A stretch of 64,000 nt of DNA from the NCBI GenBank assembly GCA_945862435.1, contig CAMAXX010000009.1, forward strand, positions 25,174-89,173, in the 5' to 3' direction. A program made the position numbers and the translations under genes. Shown here in pieces: positions 43,719 through 53,020 of this stretch. Position 1 is the first letter of the stretch. Every line of letters starts with the position of its first letter. The stretch is from Pseudorhodobacter antarcticus. GTDB taxonomy: Bacteria; Pseudomonadota; Alphaproteobacteria; Rhodobacterales; Rhodobacteraceae. The notes under the pieces were generated by a model, which saw only the letters and a list, made by a program, of their open reading frames with translations, searched no databases and was not told where the DNA came from.

Positions 43719-44279
43719 TTACAGGTCTTGGCCTTGGGCGGCGGCCTGAATGCGGGCGATAGCATCCGCAGCCCCGCTGGCAAAGGGGTTAATCTCTATC
43801 GCGGCATTATAAGCCTCGACCGCCTTATCGGGCGCGCCCAGTTCTTCAAATATTGAACCAAGTCCCGACAAAGCCCCAAAATGACGCGGGTTCAGCGTAA
43901 GCGTGCGGGCAATGTCGGAAACGGATGGGCCAAATTGCCCCAACTGGTAATAGGCGGTCGCGCGCGCATTCCAGCCTTCGGCAAAGTCAGGGGCGTGATC
44001 GACCAGCGCGGTAAGGTGCTGCACTGCAAGTGCAGCATCCCCCGCAGCCATCGCATCACGCCCGCGCTGCAATAACAAGTCCATCGCATCCGAACCCGAC
44101 TTTGACCAAGCAATCCAGATTTCAGCCTGAATTTCCTCGGCCTCGGCGGCTTGGGCCGACTTTAGACGGTCAAACAGCGCGTCCAAATCAGCGGTTTGGG
44201 CAGCAATTGGGCTTGCCGCGAAAAAAAACGCCACGAACGCCGCTTTGACACAATTGAGTAATGGATTTCGCGCTTTCAT
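43719..44279 (-). CDS. Secreted TPR protein
   Basis: A 186-residue protein with a signal peptide (VKAAFVAFFFAASPIAAQTA) and three to four tetratricopeptide repeats (FAEGWNARATAYYQLGQFGP; PRHFGALSGLGSIFEELGAPD; KAVEAYNAAIEINPFASGAA). It acts in the periplasm as a protein-protein scaffold; partners are unknown. It is the first gene of the run that continues with the Suv3-like helicase. Confidence 0.88.
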   Translation of the reverse strand: MKARNPLLNCVKAAFVAFFFAASPIAAQTADLDALFDRLKSAQAAEAEEIQAEIWIAWSKSGSDAMDLLLQRGRDAMAAGDAALAVQHLTALVDHAPDFAEGWNARATAYYQLGQFGPSVSDIARTLTLNPRHFGALSGLGSIFEELGAPDKAVEAYNAAIEINPFASGAADAIARIQAAAQGQDL

Positions 44280-44351
44280 AGGTGCAAGCGTAACGCAATG
44301 CGCGCAGATTTCAAGAAACTGGCGCGTGATTAGCCCAGAAAAGGAAAAAAG

Positions 44352-44639
44352 ATGTCAGATGTGATAGAAAAAGCAGTGGCTGCCCTGTCGGCAAAGCTGG
44401 GGGATGGCTTTGATGGCATTGCAAAATTTGTGATCGAAGGCGAAGGCGCGATTATGCTGGATGCAAGTGGCGCGCGCGCGGGCGATGAAGAGGCAGACGT
44501 GACCTTAACTGCCGATGCTGATGTGTTCGCGGCAATTTTGTCGGGCGAGATGGGGGCCACGGGGGCCTATATGTCGGGCAAACTGCGCATTGACGGATCA
44601 TTGCCAACTGCGATGCGCCTAGGATCGGCGCTGGCATGA
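44352..44639 (+). CDS. SCP2 sterol-binding-domain protein
   Basis: A 95-residue single-domain SCP2 protein (KFVIEGEGAIMLDASGARAG; MGATGAYMSGKLRIDGSL). The fold holds lipids in a hydrophobic tunnel. AAGGA precedes the ATG. It overlaps the next gene by ATGA, so a lipid carrier and a lysophospholipase-like hydrolase are made together, which suggests shared lipid work. Confidence 0.9.
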   Translation: MSDVIEKAVAALSAKLGDGFDGIAKFVIEGEGAIMLDASGARAGDEEADVTLTADADVFAAILSGEMGATGAYMSGKLRIDGSLPTAMRLGSALA

Positions 44640-45571
44640 CCTCTGCCCCGTTGTTTAACGATGTCGCACGCGGCCCCGAGGGCGGTTTTGCCGTTTGGGC
44701 GAAAGCCCCCGATGGCGTGCGTTTAAGATTTGGGATTTGGCCCACAAAGGGCGCGAAGGGCACTGTCTTTCTGCTGCCAGGCCGCACGGAATATATCGAA
44801 AAATATGGAATGGCGGCTGGGTATTTGGCCGCCGCAGGGTATAGCGTGATATCGATTGATTATCGCGGTCAAGGCTTGTCTGACCGCGCCGTCGAGGACC
44901 GAATGACAGGCCATGTCACAGATTTTGCCGAATATCAGCGCGACATCGAGACGATGCTGGACACCGCCCAGCGCCATGATTTGCCCCATCCCTATTTTAT
45001 CTTGTCCCATTCTATGGGCGGGTGCATTGCCCTACGCACGCTGATGGGCAAACACCCGTTCAAAGCGGCAGCGTTTTCTGCGCCGATGTGGGGGCTTTCC
45101 ATGTCAACCTGGATGCGGCCGCTCGCGGGGGTGGTTACCGCCGTGTCATCTTTGTTCGGCCTAAGCCATCTATATGCCCCCGGAACAGGGGCAACCACCT
45201 ATGTGATTGATGCGCAATTCATGGGCAATGTGCTGACAACAGACCCCGACATGTGGCGCTATATGAAAGCGCAGGCTGAAGTGCATCCTGAACTGTGCCT
45301 TGGCGGGCCCAGCATGGCTTGGGGCCGCGCTGCTATGATGGAAACGAACGCGCTGGCGCTGCTGTCCTCGCCCGCTTTGCCCACCTATACCGCCGTTGGC
45401 ACGGCGGAAAAGGTGGTGGACCCCATGCCCATTCACGCCCGCATGGCGATCTGGCCCGCATCGACGCTAGACCTGTACACAGCGGCCGAGCATGAGATTA
45501 TCATGGAAGGCCCCGCTGCAAGGGCGCGGTTTTTTGATGCGGTGGCCGCACTGTTTGCGGCCAATTCATAA
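44636..45571 (+). CDS. Alpha/beta hydrolase (PldB-like lysophospholipase)
   Basis: A 311-residue serine hydrolase of the Hydrolase_4 type. The nucleophile lies in ILSHSMGGC (SxSxG instead of GxSxG at the first place), the oxyanion strand in FLLPGRTEYIEKYG, and the catalytic His in AAEHEIIMEG. It probably splits lysophospholipids or monoglycerides. Translationally coupled to the SCP2 gene. Confidence 0.88.
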   Translation: MTSAPLFNDVARGPEGGFAVWAKAPDGVRLRFGIWPTKGAKGTVFLLPGRTEYIEKYGMAAGYLAAAGYSVISIDYRGQGLSDRAVEDRMTGHVTDFAEYQRDIETMLDTAQRHDLPHPYFILSHSMGGCIALRTLMGKHPFKAAAFSAPMWGLSMSTWMRPLAGVVTAVSSLFGLSHLYAPGTGATTYVIDAQFMGNVLTTDPDMWRYMKAQAEVHPELCLGGPSMAWGRAAMMETNALALLSSPALPTYTAVGTAEKVVDPMPIHARMAIWPASTLDLYTAAEHEIIMEGPAARARFFDAVAALFAANS

Positions 45572-45582
45572 ATCTTTGGGGC

Positions 45583-46308
45583 CTAAACCTTAATCTGCGC
45601 GAACCCATCGCGCAGAGCGCGGCTCCACCCTTCGGACATGGCGCGAAAGGCCTCATCCCCCGCTTCGATCCGCCGCATACGGCTGATTTTCAGTGCGTCT
45701 TTCTCGATGATGCACAGATCTAGCGGCATCCCTACCGACAGGTTCGACCGCAGGGTCGAATCCATCGACAAAAGCACCGCCTTTTCCGCATCGGCAAGGC
45801 TTGTCGCGGGCTTGACCACGCGGTCAAGGATCGGCTTGCCGTACTTATGCTCGCCAATTTGCAAAAACGGGGTGTCTTCGGTGGCCTCGATGAAATTTCC
45901 TTCGGGATAGACCAAAAACAGCCGCATTGGCCCGCCCTTGCGCTGGGCTGCGACCAGCATTGTGGCGGATGCGCTTTGCTTCATCGTGGCCAGCTTTTCA
46001 TCAATTTCCAGCCGCACAACGCACAGTGCGGCCCCGATTATTGAGGCAACCTTAAGCATGGTCGGCGCTTTCATAATCGAGGTGTCTTCGCTGGCTTCAG
46101 GGTCATCAATCGCCTCGCGCAGGCGGGCGATGGTGGTTTGCGTAACCGAAAGGCTGCCAGCAGTCACGATGACAATCACGCGCTCGCCCTCTTCGATGAA
46201 GGTAAACATTTTGCGGTAGGTGGCAATGTTATCCAGCCCCGCATTGGTGCGGGTGTCCGACAGCATCACCATGCCCTCGTTCAGCAAAAGTCCCACGCAA
46301 TAGGTCAA
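45583..46308 (-). CDS. Anbu (proteasome-type) peptidase
   Basis: A 241-residue Ntn-hydrolase of the Anbu (bacterial proteasome homologue) family. After Met removal, Thr is first (TYCVGLLLNEGMVMLSDTRT), the expected nucleophile. The start is TTG at 46308 with AGGGGA upstream, which fixes that N-terminus. There is no signal peptide. No HslU, ClpX or other ATPase partner is nearby. It is the last gene of a four-gene cluster with ATP-grasp, alpha-E and transglutaminase genes, the arrangement known for Anbu. The substrate is unknown. Confidence 0.9.
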   Translation of the reverse strand: MTYCVGLLLNEGMVMLSDTRTNAGLDNIATYRKMFTFIEEGERVIVIVTAGSLSVTQTTIARLREAIDDPEASEDTSIMKAPTMLKVASIIGAALCVVRLEIDEKLATMKQSASATMLVAAQRKGGPMRLFLVYPEGNFIEATEDTPFLQIGEHKYGKPILDRVVKPATSLADAEKAVLLSMDSTLRSNLSVGMPLDLCIIEKDALKISRMRRIEAGDEAFRAMSEGWSRALRDGFAQIKV

Positions 46309-46344
46309 ACTCGATTCCCCTGTGCTAGCAGTCAGGCTTTTAGG

Positions 46345-47166
46345 CTATTGTTCCTGCGCGGCAATCGCAACAGTGACCGATAAGTTTTCCGCAGCAGCCC
46401 CCTTGCTGCCCACGGCGCGCGAAATGCCGCGAATGGGGGCGGCATCTTGGGCATCAAGGCCCGATCCAAGGCGGATATAGCGCGCATCAGGGCAGCAGCG
46501 ATTGGCGGGATCAAAGCCAATCCAACCAAAACCCTGCACGAAAACTTCGGCCCAAGCATGGGCGGCTTCATGCGCCATGCCATCGCTGCTAGCCTGCAAA
46601 TAGCCCGAGACATAGCGCGCAGGCAGCCCCGCAATCCGCGCTGCCGCAATCAGCACCTGCGCGTGGTCTTGGCACACGCCCGTGCCCAGCGCCAAGGCCT
46701 GCGCCGCCGTTGTTGCACCGTGGGTCGTGCCGGGGGCATAGGCGATTTTATCGGAAACTGCGGCAGACAGCACATGCGCACCGCCCAAAATATCGGCGGG
46801 GGTAAAGGCACTGGCCAAATCAGCGATTGCAACATCGGGCATCGTGGCAGCGGTCTGCCGCAAATACGCCAAGGGCGGCACAGTCTCGCGATGGCCCTTC
46901 AAAAAGCCCGCCAAATCGGCTGTTTCAACTTGTCCAAACACATGCACGGCAATTTCGGTAACAGGGCCTGCGATCGTCCAGCTTTGCACAAAATCCCCTG
47001 CCCCATCGCGAAAACTGCCGCCCATCGTGCCACCCGTCACCGAAACCACCCAATCCATCACGCGCTGCCCGTCAAAACGCGATGGGGTTAGGCGGTGGCT
47101 TTGCACAACGCCGCGCACGGGGCGGTCATAGGTGTAGTTCGTGACATGATCGACAGTAAGCAACAT
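46345..47166 (-). CDS. Transglutaminase-like cysteine peptidase of the Anbu cluster
   Basis: A 273-residue cytoplasmic protein. An N-terminal beta domain (MLLTVDHVTNYTYDRPVRGV) is followed by a transglutaminase core with Cys165 (GTGVCQDHAQVL), His and Asp in AHAWAEVFVQGFGWIGFDPAN. These proteins may cleave or form amide bonds. The ATG at 47166 overlaps the stop of the alpha-E gene (TGATG). Confidence 0.92.
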   Translation of the reverse strand: MLLTVDHVTNYTYDRPVRGVVQSHRLTPSRFDGQRVMDWVVSVTGGTMGGSFRDGAGDFVQSWTIAGPVTEIAVHVFGQVETADLAGFLKGHRETVPPLAYLRQTAATMPDVAIADLASAFTPADILGGAHVLSAAVSDKIAYAPGTTHGATTAAQALALGTGVCQDHAQVLIAAARIAGLPARYVSGYLQASSDGMAHEAAHAWAEVFVQGFGWIGFDPANRCCPDARYIRLGSGLDAQDAAPIRGISRAVGSKGAAAENLSVTVAIAAQEQ

Positions 47167-48113
47167 CACTGAATATCCCCAGACAGATAGCTTTCATGGA
47201 TAACCCGCCCAAGTTCGGCGGTTTGCGTGATATAGCGGGTTAAAAACTCGTGCAGTCCTTCGTCAAAAATCTGGTCAGTGGTCTGGCTTTCCAATTCGGC
47301 CAGCAGCGCGGCAAAGGCCTTGGTGGCCGCAGTCTCGTGCCCATACAGTTTGGCCAATCGCGCGGCATGGTTGTTCATGCCCGCCACGCAAGTAATCAAA
47401 CTGCGCGGGCATTGCGGGTTTAAAATCAGAAAATGCGCGATCTTGGCCGATGTGATTTCCCCGCCATAAGCCCAATGAAAGGCGCGGTTGGCCGACATCG
47501 CGCGCAGCAGCATTGACCATTGGTCATTATCAAGCCCCGTGCCGATAAAATCCGCGCGCGGCAGCAAGACATAGTATTTGACATCCATCAGGCGCGCCGT
47601 GCTATCGCCGCGTTCCAGATAATAGCCGATGTTCAGGAAATTAAAGCCGTCATTGCGCAGCAGCGTCGCATCAATCGCCCCGCGCAGCATCGCCGCTTGG
47701 CGCATCACCCAATCGGTTAGGTGCGAGAGGTCTTGGCGCGTGCGCGCGCCTTCAATCTCGCGCAATTCCTGAAACGCGGTATTCAGCGCGTCCCACACTT
47801 GCGTGGTCAGCGCTGTGCGAATAATCCGCCCGTTCTCGCGCGCGTTCGTGATGCAGGACGCAACCGAGTTGGGATTATCACGGTCAAAAAACAAATAGCT
47901 TTCGATATGGGCCTGATCGGGCGCACCATATTTTTCGGTATAGCCTGCAAGGTTACCAGATGCGCGCAGCAAACTGTCCCAATCGCTGCGAAAGCCCTGC
48001 GCCGTGGGCAGCAGCGACATGCGCGCGCCCACTTCCAAAAGGCGGGCGTTCGTTTCGGCCCGCTCCATATTGCGGGCAACCCAATACAGGTTATCGGCGG
48101 TTCTACTCAGCAT
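47166..48113 (-). CDS. Alpha-E domain protein
   Basis: A 315-residue all-helical protein of the alpha-E family (start MLSRTADNLYWVARNMERAE; NFLNIGYYLERGDSTARLMD; ILNPQCPRSLITCV). It occurs almost only with circularly permuted ATP-grasp proteins, and a role in peptide bond formation has been proposed from genome context. It has a one-base overlap with the transglutaminase gene and starts 17 bp after the ATP-grasp gene. Confidence 0.92.
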   Translation of the reverse strand: MLSRTADNLYWVARNMERAETNARLLEVGARMSLLPTAQGFRSDWDSLLRASGNLAGYTEKYGAPDQAHIESYLFFDRDNPNSVASCITNARENGRIIRTALTTQVWDALNTAFQELREIEGARTRQDLSHLTDWVMRQAAMLRGAIDATLLRNDGFNFLNIGYYLERGDSTARLMDVKYYVLLPRADFIGTGLDNDQWSMLLRAMSANRAFHWAYGGEITSAKIAHFLILNPQCPRSLITCVAGMNNHAARLAKLYGHETAATKAFAALLAELESQTTDQIFDEGLHEFLTRYITQTAELGRVIHESYLSGDIQ

Positions 48114-48130
48114 TTAATCCACCAAAACCC

Positions 48131-49543
48131 CTAATCTACTAAGACCCATGTATCTTTAACCCCGCCCCCTTGGGATGAATTCACCACAAGCGATCCTTCG
48201 CGCAGCGCAACGCGCGTCAGCCCGCCCGGCACCAGTTCAATCTTTTCTCCCACAAGGCAATAAGGCCGCAAATCCACATGGCGCGGCGCGATGCCTTCAT
48301 CGACGAATGTCGGGGTGGTTGACAGTGCCAGTGTAGGCTGGGCGATATAATTTGCAGGATTGGCAAGTATCCGCGCGCGGAATTCTTCCACTTCGGCCTT
48401 GCTCGATTTGGGGCCAACCAGCATCCCGTAACCGCCCGAACCGTGCACCTCTTTCACAACCAAATCAGCCAAGTTTTCGGTGACATATTTCAGGTCATCG
48501 TGATGGCCACATTTCCATGTGGGAACGTTGCTTAGAATAGGCTCCTCGCCCAGATAAAACCGCACCATTTCAGGTACATAGGTGTAAACAGCCTTGTCAT
48601 CGGCAACCCCCGCACCGGGCGCGGAACATATCGCCACCCCGCCCGACCGATATACATCCATCAGCCCCGCCACCCCCAGCATGGAAGCGGGGTTAAAACA
48701 CAAAGGGTCTAGAAATTCATCATCCAAGCGGCGGTAAATCACATCGACGCGCTTTGGCCCCTCGGTCGTGCGCATATAGCAAAATTCGCCGTCCACGAAC
48801 AAATCTTGCCCTTCAACCAGTTCGACCCCCATCAGATCGGCAAGGAACGAATGTTCATAATAGGCGCTGTTGAAATGGCCGGGGGTCAAAATCACCACCG
48901 TCGGTGCGCCCTCGCATTTGGGCGGCGCGACCGATGCCAACGTGCGGCGCAGTTTATCAGGGTAGGTGTCCACAGGTTCAATGCGGTTTTCGCGGAACAG
49001 GTCAGGGAACATCCGCATCATCATCTCGCGCGATTCCAACATATAGGATACGCCCGAAGGTGTGCGGCAGTTCTCTTCAAGCACATAAAAATCGCTTGGC
49101 CCCGTGCGCACGATATCAACGCCAACGATATGCGAGTAAACCCCTTTGGGCGGGATAATCCCAACAACCGCCTTTTCATAAGCTGCGTTCTTGTAAACCA
49201 ATTCAGCCGGAATGCGGCCAGCGCGCACAATCTCGCCGCGCCCATACACATCGACCAAAAACGCATTCAAGGCGCGGGCGCGCTGTTTAATCCCGCGCTC
49301 TAGCTTGGCCCATTCCCCGCCCGTAAACACGCGCGGAAACATATCAAACGGGATCAGACGGTCAGGATCGCCGCCCTCGCCATAGACCGCAAAGGTAACG
49401 CCGATACGGCGAAATAGCGCCTCTGCCTCGGCCTGTTTTGCGCGGCGCTTGCCCGCGGGCATGTCAGCAGACCAAGGTTCTAACCAGCGATACGGATCGC
49501 GCAGCCCTTCGGCATGATACATTTCGTTGAAATAGCTGGTCAT
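48131..49543 (-). CDS. Circularly permuted ATP-grasp ligase
   Basis: A 470-residue member of the CP_ATPgrasp family, first gene of the Anbu cluster. Marks: WAKLERGIKQRARALNAFLV, PEL-like YKNAAYEKAVVGI, the signature VLEENCRTPSGVSYMLESRE and VKEVHGSGGYGML. ATP-grasp enzymes form amide bonds through acyl phosphates. With alpha-E, transglutaminase and Anbu it may make a short peptide or tag. The ATG at 49543 begins MTSYFNEMYHAEGLRDPY. Confidence 0.92.
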   Translation of the reverse strand: MTSYFNEMYHAEGLRDPYRWLEPWSADMPAGKRRAKQAEAEALFRRIGVTFAVYGEGGDPDRLIPFDMFPRVFTGGEWAKLERGIKQRARALNAFLVDVYGRGEIVRAGRIPAELVYKNAAYEKAVVGIIPPKGVYSHIVGVDIVRTGPSDFYVLEENCRTPSGVSYMLESREMMMRMFPDLFRENRIEPVDTYPDKLRRTLASVAPPKCEGAPTVVILTPGHFNSAYYEHSFLADLMGVELVEGQDLFVDGEFCYMRTTEGPKRVDVIYRRLDDEFLDPLCFNPASMLGVAGLMDVYRSGGVAICSAPGAGVADDKAVYTYVPEMVRFYLGEEPILSNVPTWKCGHHDDLKYVTENLADLVVKEVHGSGGYGMLVGPKSSKAEVEEFRARILANPANYIAQPTLALSTTPTFVDEGIAPRHVDLRPYCLVGEKIELVPGGLTRVALREGSLVVNSSQGGGVKDTWVLVD

Positions 49544-49722
49544 ACCCCACCGCCTTTCACGCGTTTCTTGCAGTAAAGGGGCGCGGGCGGGCGGGGTAAA
49601 GGACTTTGCGCTGAATTACTGCGCAATATCACGCTTTTGCACAAAATTTAGGCACGACCTTGCGCTTGCGGCCCCGCCCGATGCGTCTTAGATGTAACAA
49701 ACCAACCATAAAGGGCCGCGCC

Positions 49723-51561
49723 ATGACCGTTTTTTCACTTTTCGCCAAACCCCCGGTTTTTGATAAAAACGCCAGCGGCACAGGCAATTTTGGCGCGCTG
49801 CCCGATTGGGATTTGCGCGATCTTTACACGGCTGATGATGCCCCCGAAGTCGCCCGCGATATGGCATGGCTGACAAAAGCAGGCACAGATTTTGCCGCCA
49901 CATATCAGGGCAAACTGGCGGAACTACCCGCCGAGGCCCTGCTGAAATGCGTGCAAGACTATGAGGCTATTGACATCATCGCAGGCCGCCTTGGGTCTTA
50001 TGCAGGGCTGCGTTACTATCAAAACACCATGGATTCTGCCCGCGCCAAATTCATGGCCGATGCGCAAGATCATATAACCACGGCCACCACGCCTTTGGTG
50101 TTTTTCAGCCTTGAATTCAACCGCTTGGACCACGGGCAATTGTCTGAACTTCTGTCGCAAAACGCAGACCTTGCCCGTTACAAGCCTGTGTTTGACCGCA
50201 TGCGCGCCATGCGTCCGCACCAGCTTTCGGACGAGTTGGAAACCTTTTTGCACGATGCCTCGGTTGTGGGCGCATCGGCATGGAACAAACTGTTTGACGA
50301 AACCATGGCGGGGCTGTTGTTCGCGGTCGAGGGCGAGGCAGAAGAATTAAACCTGGAAGCCACGCTAAACCTGCTAACCGACCCCGCACGCGCAAAGCGC
50401 GAGGCGGCAGCCCGCGCGCTTGCGGTGGTTTTTGACAAACATATCAAATTATTCGCCCGCGTTCATAACACCTTGGCCAAAGAAAAAGAAATCGACGACC
50501 GCTGGCGTAAAATGCCGTCGGCTCAGCACGCGCGCCATCTGTCCAACCATGTCGAACCCGAAGTGGTCGAAGCACTGCGAAATGCCGTAGTTGCGGCCTA
50601 CCCCAAACTCTCGCACCGTTATTACAGGCTAAAGGCAAAATGGCTGGGGCTGGAACGCCTACAGATCTGGGATCGCAACGCGCCCCTGCCAGCGGAAACC
50701 CCGCACCTTGTGAATTGGGAAGAGGCGACTGATACTGTGCTTTCGGCCTACCGAGCATTCGATCCCCGAATGGCCGATCTGGCAAAGCCGTTTTTCACCA
50801 AAGGCTGGATCGATGCCGGCGTCAAAGCTGGCAAAGCGCCCGGTGCCTTTGCCCACCCCACTGTGACCACTGTCCACCCCTATGTTATGCTCAACTACCT
50901 TGGCAAACCGCGCGATGTGATGACGCTGGCGCATGAACTTGGCCACGGCGTGCATCAGGTGCTTGCGGCAGGTCAGGGGGAACTTCTGTCCTCTACCCCG
51001 CTGACCCTTGCCGAAACCGCCTCCGTCTTTGGCGAGATGCTGACTTTCCGCCGCCTGCTGGACGCCGCCAAAACAAAGGCCGAGCGTAAAACCCTGCTGG
51101 CAGGCAAGGTTGAAGATATGATCAACACCGTGGTACGCCAAATTGCGTTCTACGATTTTGAATGCAAACTGCACGCCGCACGGCGGGAAGGGGAACTGAC
51201 CCCTGACGATATCAACGCCCTATGGATGAGCGTTCAGGCCCAATCGCTGGGCGATGCGTTTGACTTTATGGACGGGTATGAAACCTTTTGGGCCTATATC
51301 CCGCATTTTGTCCACTCGCCGTTCTACGTTTATGCCTATGCATTTGGCGACGGCCTTGTGAACGCGCTTTACGCCGCCTACGAGGGCGGGTTGCCCGATT
51401 TTCAGGAAAAATACTTCGCCATGCTGCGCGCGGGCGGATCAATGCACCACAAAGACCTGCTGGCCCCCTTTGGCCTTGATGCGTCCGACCCAAAATTCTG
51501 GGACAAGGGCCTGTCCATGATCGCAGGAATGATAGACGAGCTAGAGGCGATGGAAGACTAG
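49723..51561 (+). CDS. M3-family oligoendopeptidase (PepF type)
   Basis: A 612-residue cytoplasmic zinc peptidase. The zinc motif is LAHELGHGVHQ (His404, Glu405, His408), with the downstream Glu ligand in ETASVFGEMLTF. It hydrolyses peptides of about 7-17 residues. I chose the ATG at 49723 (MTVFSLFAKPP); an open frame extends upstream. It diverges from the Anbu cluster across 179 bp and may be functionally linked, since both act on peptides. Confidence 0.93.
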   Translation: MTVFSLFAKPPVFDKNASGTGNFGALPDWDLRDLYTADDAPEVARDMAWLTKAGTDFAATYQGKLAELPAEALLKCVQDYEAIDIIAGRLGSYAGLRYYQNTMDSARAKFMADAQDHITTATTPLVFFSLEFNRLDHGQLSELLSQNADLARYKPVFDRMRAMRPHQLSDELETFLHDASVVGASAWNKLFDETMAGLLFAVEGEAEELNLEATLNLLTDPARAKREAAARALAVVFDKHIKLFARVHNTLAKEKEIDDRWRKMPSAQHARHLSNHVEPEVVEALRNAVVAAYPKLSHRYYRLKAKWLGLERLQIWDRNAPLPAETPHLVNWEEATDTVLSAYRAFDPRMADLAKPFFTKGWIDAGVKAGKAPGAFAHPTVTTVHPYVMLNYLGKPRDVMTLAHELGHGVHQVLAAGQGELLSSTPLTLAETASVFGEMLTFRRLLDAAKTKAERKTLLAGKVEDMINTVVRQIAFYDFECKLHAARREGELTPDDINALWMSVQAQSLGDAFDFMDGYETFWAYIPHFVHSPFYVYAYAFGDGLVNALYAAYEGGLPDFQEKYFAMLRAGGSMHHKDLLAPFGLDASDPKFWDKGLSMIAGMIDELEAMED

Positions 51562-51570
51562 ACCACGCGG

Positions 51571-51660
51571 TCTGCCTGCTTCCTAACTCCACAAATATCC
51601 CGCGGGCAAGCTGCTGAAGCACCGCTTCAGCAGCGGAGGGGGCGCGTAGCCCCCGCTCTT
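51571..51660 (+). repeat. Two-hairpin REP-like element, copy C
   Basis: Head TCTGCCTGCTTCCTAACTCC with ACAAATATCC, a perfect 11-bp stem GCTGCTGAAGC/GCTTCAGCAGC (51610-51634) and GGGGGC/GCCCCC (51638-51654). It fills the gap between convergent pepF and DUF4389 genes; the most complete copy in the window. Confidence 0.85.
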
Positions 51661-51676
51661 TCCGCATAGGCTAACT

Positions 51677-51976
51677 TTAGGTCAGCGGGCCAAGTGGCCA
51701 AGGCTTGTCTTCGCTTTTCGCGGTTTGAAACTTACTCGCCTGCACCAGCCATTTACCCAAAGTCTCGCCAAACTCAGCGATCTGGGCATTTGGCTCGCCG
51801 CGCGAGATCAGCATCAGCAAGAACTGGATCAGCGCCAGCAATACCAGCACCGATTGCGCGGCCCCGATCAGAAATGCGGTGATAATCATGTAAAAGCCGC
51901 GCATCCAAACATGCTTGCGCGAAGTATCCGCTGCGGCCTCGGGTGTTGGGGCGGTGTCACTAGATTGGGTGGTCAT
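51677..51976 (-). CDS. DUF4389 membrane protein
   Basis: A 99-residue protein with one or two membrane segments (GFYMIITAFLIGAAQSVLVLLALIQ is the family core), an N-terminal Thr/Ala/Pro tail and the C-terminal GETLGKWLVQASKFQTAKSE. The function of the family is unknown. Single gene between copy C and the capsule-type gene. Confidence 0.85.
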   Translation of the reverse strand: MTTQSSDTAPTPEAAADTSRKHVWMRGFYMIITAFLIGAAQSVLVLLALIQFLLMLISRGEPNAQIAEFGETLGKWLVQASKFQTAKSEDKPWPLGPLT

Positions 51977-52066
51977 TCTGGCCTCCTTGGTTACCTGCCC
52001 CCAATGTGGGAAACCTCTGCCCCCCCTTCAATGCCGCGCAGAAATCACCGCCTGCATCGGCGGAAA

Positions 52067-53017
52067 TCAGCCTAAAGTGGCAAAATACCCCGTGGCCGCA
52101 ATTTTGGCCATCACATCTGCGCCCAATGTGGGCGAGGCCAAGGAAATGCAGTTCACGCGATAAAACCAATACAGATACTGCGCATGGGGCCATGCTTTGC
52201 CTTCGGCCCGCGCTATGGCTGCATCGAACCCGCCCCGATCTTGCACAACCTCGGTGGCGTGGTGAAAATCGGCCTGCCCACAACTGATCACGGGGCGGCC
52301 GTGGATCATCGCCTCGATCCCGACAGCAGAATTAATAGTGACGACCAGCGATGCTGCCGCCAGAATATCGTGGATATTGGCAGGAATGATCTGCAGGCGG
52401 TTATTCTTGCGTGCCTTTTGCACCAGCCAGCCCAGCGTTTCAAAATCAATGTCGCGTGGGTGCGGTTTAACCACAATCGGGCGCGGATCATCCCGCGCAA
52501 GCAAGGACTTAATCATCTGCCGCATCGACACATACAACGCCTCGCCCACGGCGCGGTGGCTTTCCGATTGCAAAAACACCGCAATGCAGCCCTGCGGGAT
52601 GTCCAGCTTTTCCTTCGGCTGATCATAGCGCGATTTGCGTGCTTGCGCGTGGGCGGCGTAAAGTTCGCCCTGAAAAGCCATTGCCGCGTCCAGATCAATC
52701 TGCGCGGCATCAAACGTGATTTGCCCGATCGAAGATAAATACCGCGTTCCAACAGGGTCAAGGTAATGATACGGCGCGATATAGGCCGACCCACAGTTCA
52801 GCGCACGGGGATGCTGAACAGTGCCGCGTTCCAGAATATGAAAATCGCGGTCTGACCTGATCAAAGCCAGCGCTGTATTTCGGTTATGAAGCACATATTC
52901 AAACCGCGCGCCAAAAGGTTCCAGCGCGCGGCCAATGCGTTCGTAAACTTGCCGCTGTTCCCAAGCGCTGTCTAGCGTGCGCTGGGGCAGATGCATTTTC
53001 ACGGTAAAGTCGGGCAT
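52067..53017 (-). CDS. Capsule polysaccharide/Kdo-transferase-like protein
   Basis: A 316-residue soluble protein related to KpsC/KpsS-type retaining glycosyltransferases: IVVKPHPRDIDFETL, then INSAVGIEAMIHGRPVISCG, the nucleotide-sugar site. It probably adds Kdo or a related sugar to a surface polysaccharide. It starts 3 bp after the stop of the oxidoreductase gene on the same strand, so the two form an operon; other capsule genes are absent. Confidence 0.75.
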   Translation of the reverse strand: MPDFTVKMHLPQRTLDSAWEQRQVYERIGRALEPFGARFEYVLHNRNTALALIRSDRDFHILERGTVQHPRALNCGSAYIAPYHYLDPVGTRYLSSIGQITFDAAQIDLDAAMAFQGELYAAHAQARKSRYDQPKEKLDIPQGCIAVFLQSESHRAVGEALYVSMRQMIKSLLARDDPRPIVVKPHPRDIDFETLGWLVQKARKNNRLQIIPANIHDILAAASLVVTINSAVGIEAMIHGRPVISCGQADFHHATEVVQDRGGFDAAIARAEGKAWPHAQYLYWFYRVNCISLASPTLGADVMAKIAATGYFATLG

Positions 53018-53020
53018 CGG

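Noticed and set aside
45583..46308. HslV of the HslUV protease
   Set aside because: Sequence start and neighbours match Anbu; no hslU is adjacent.
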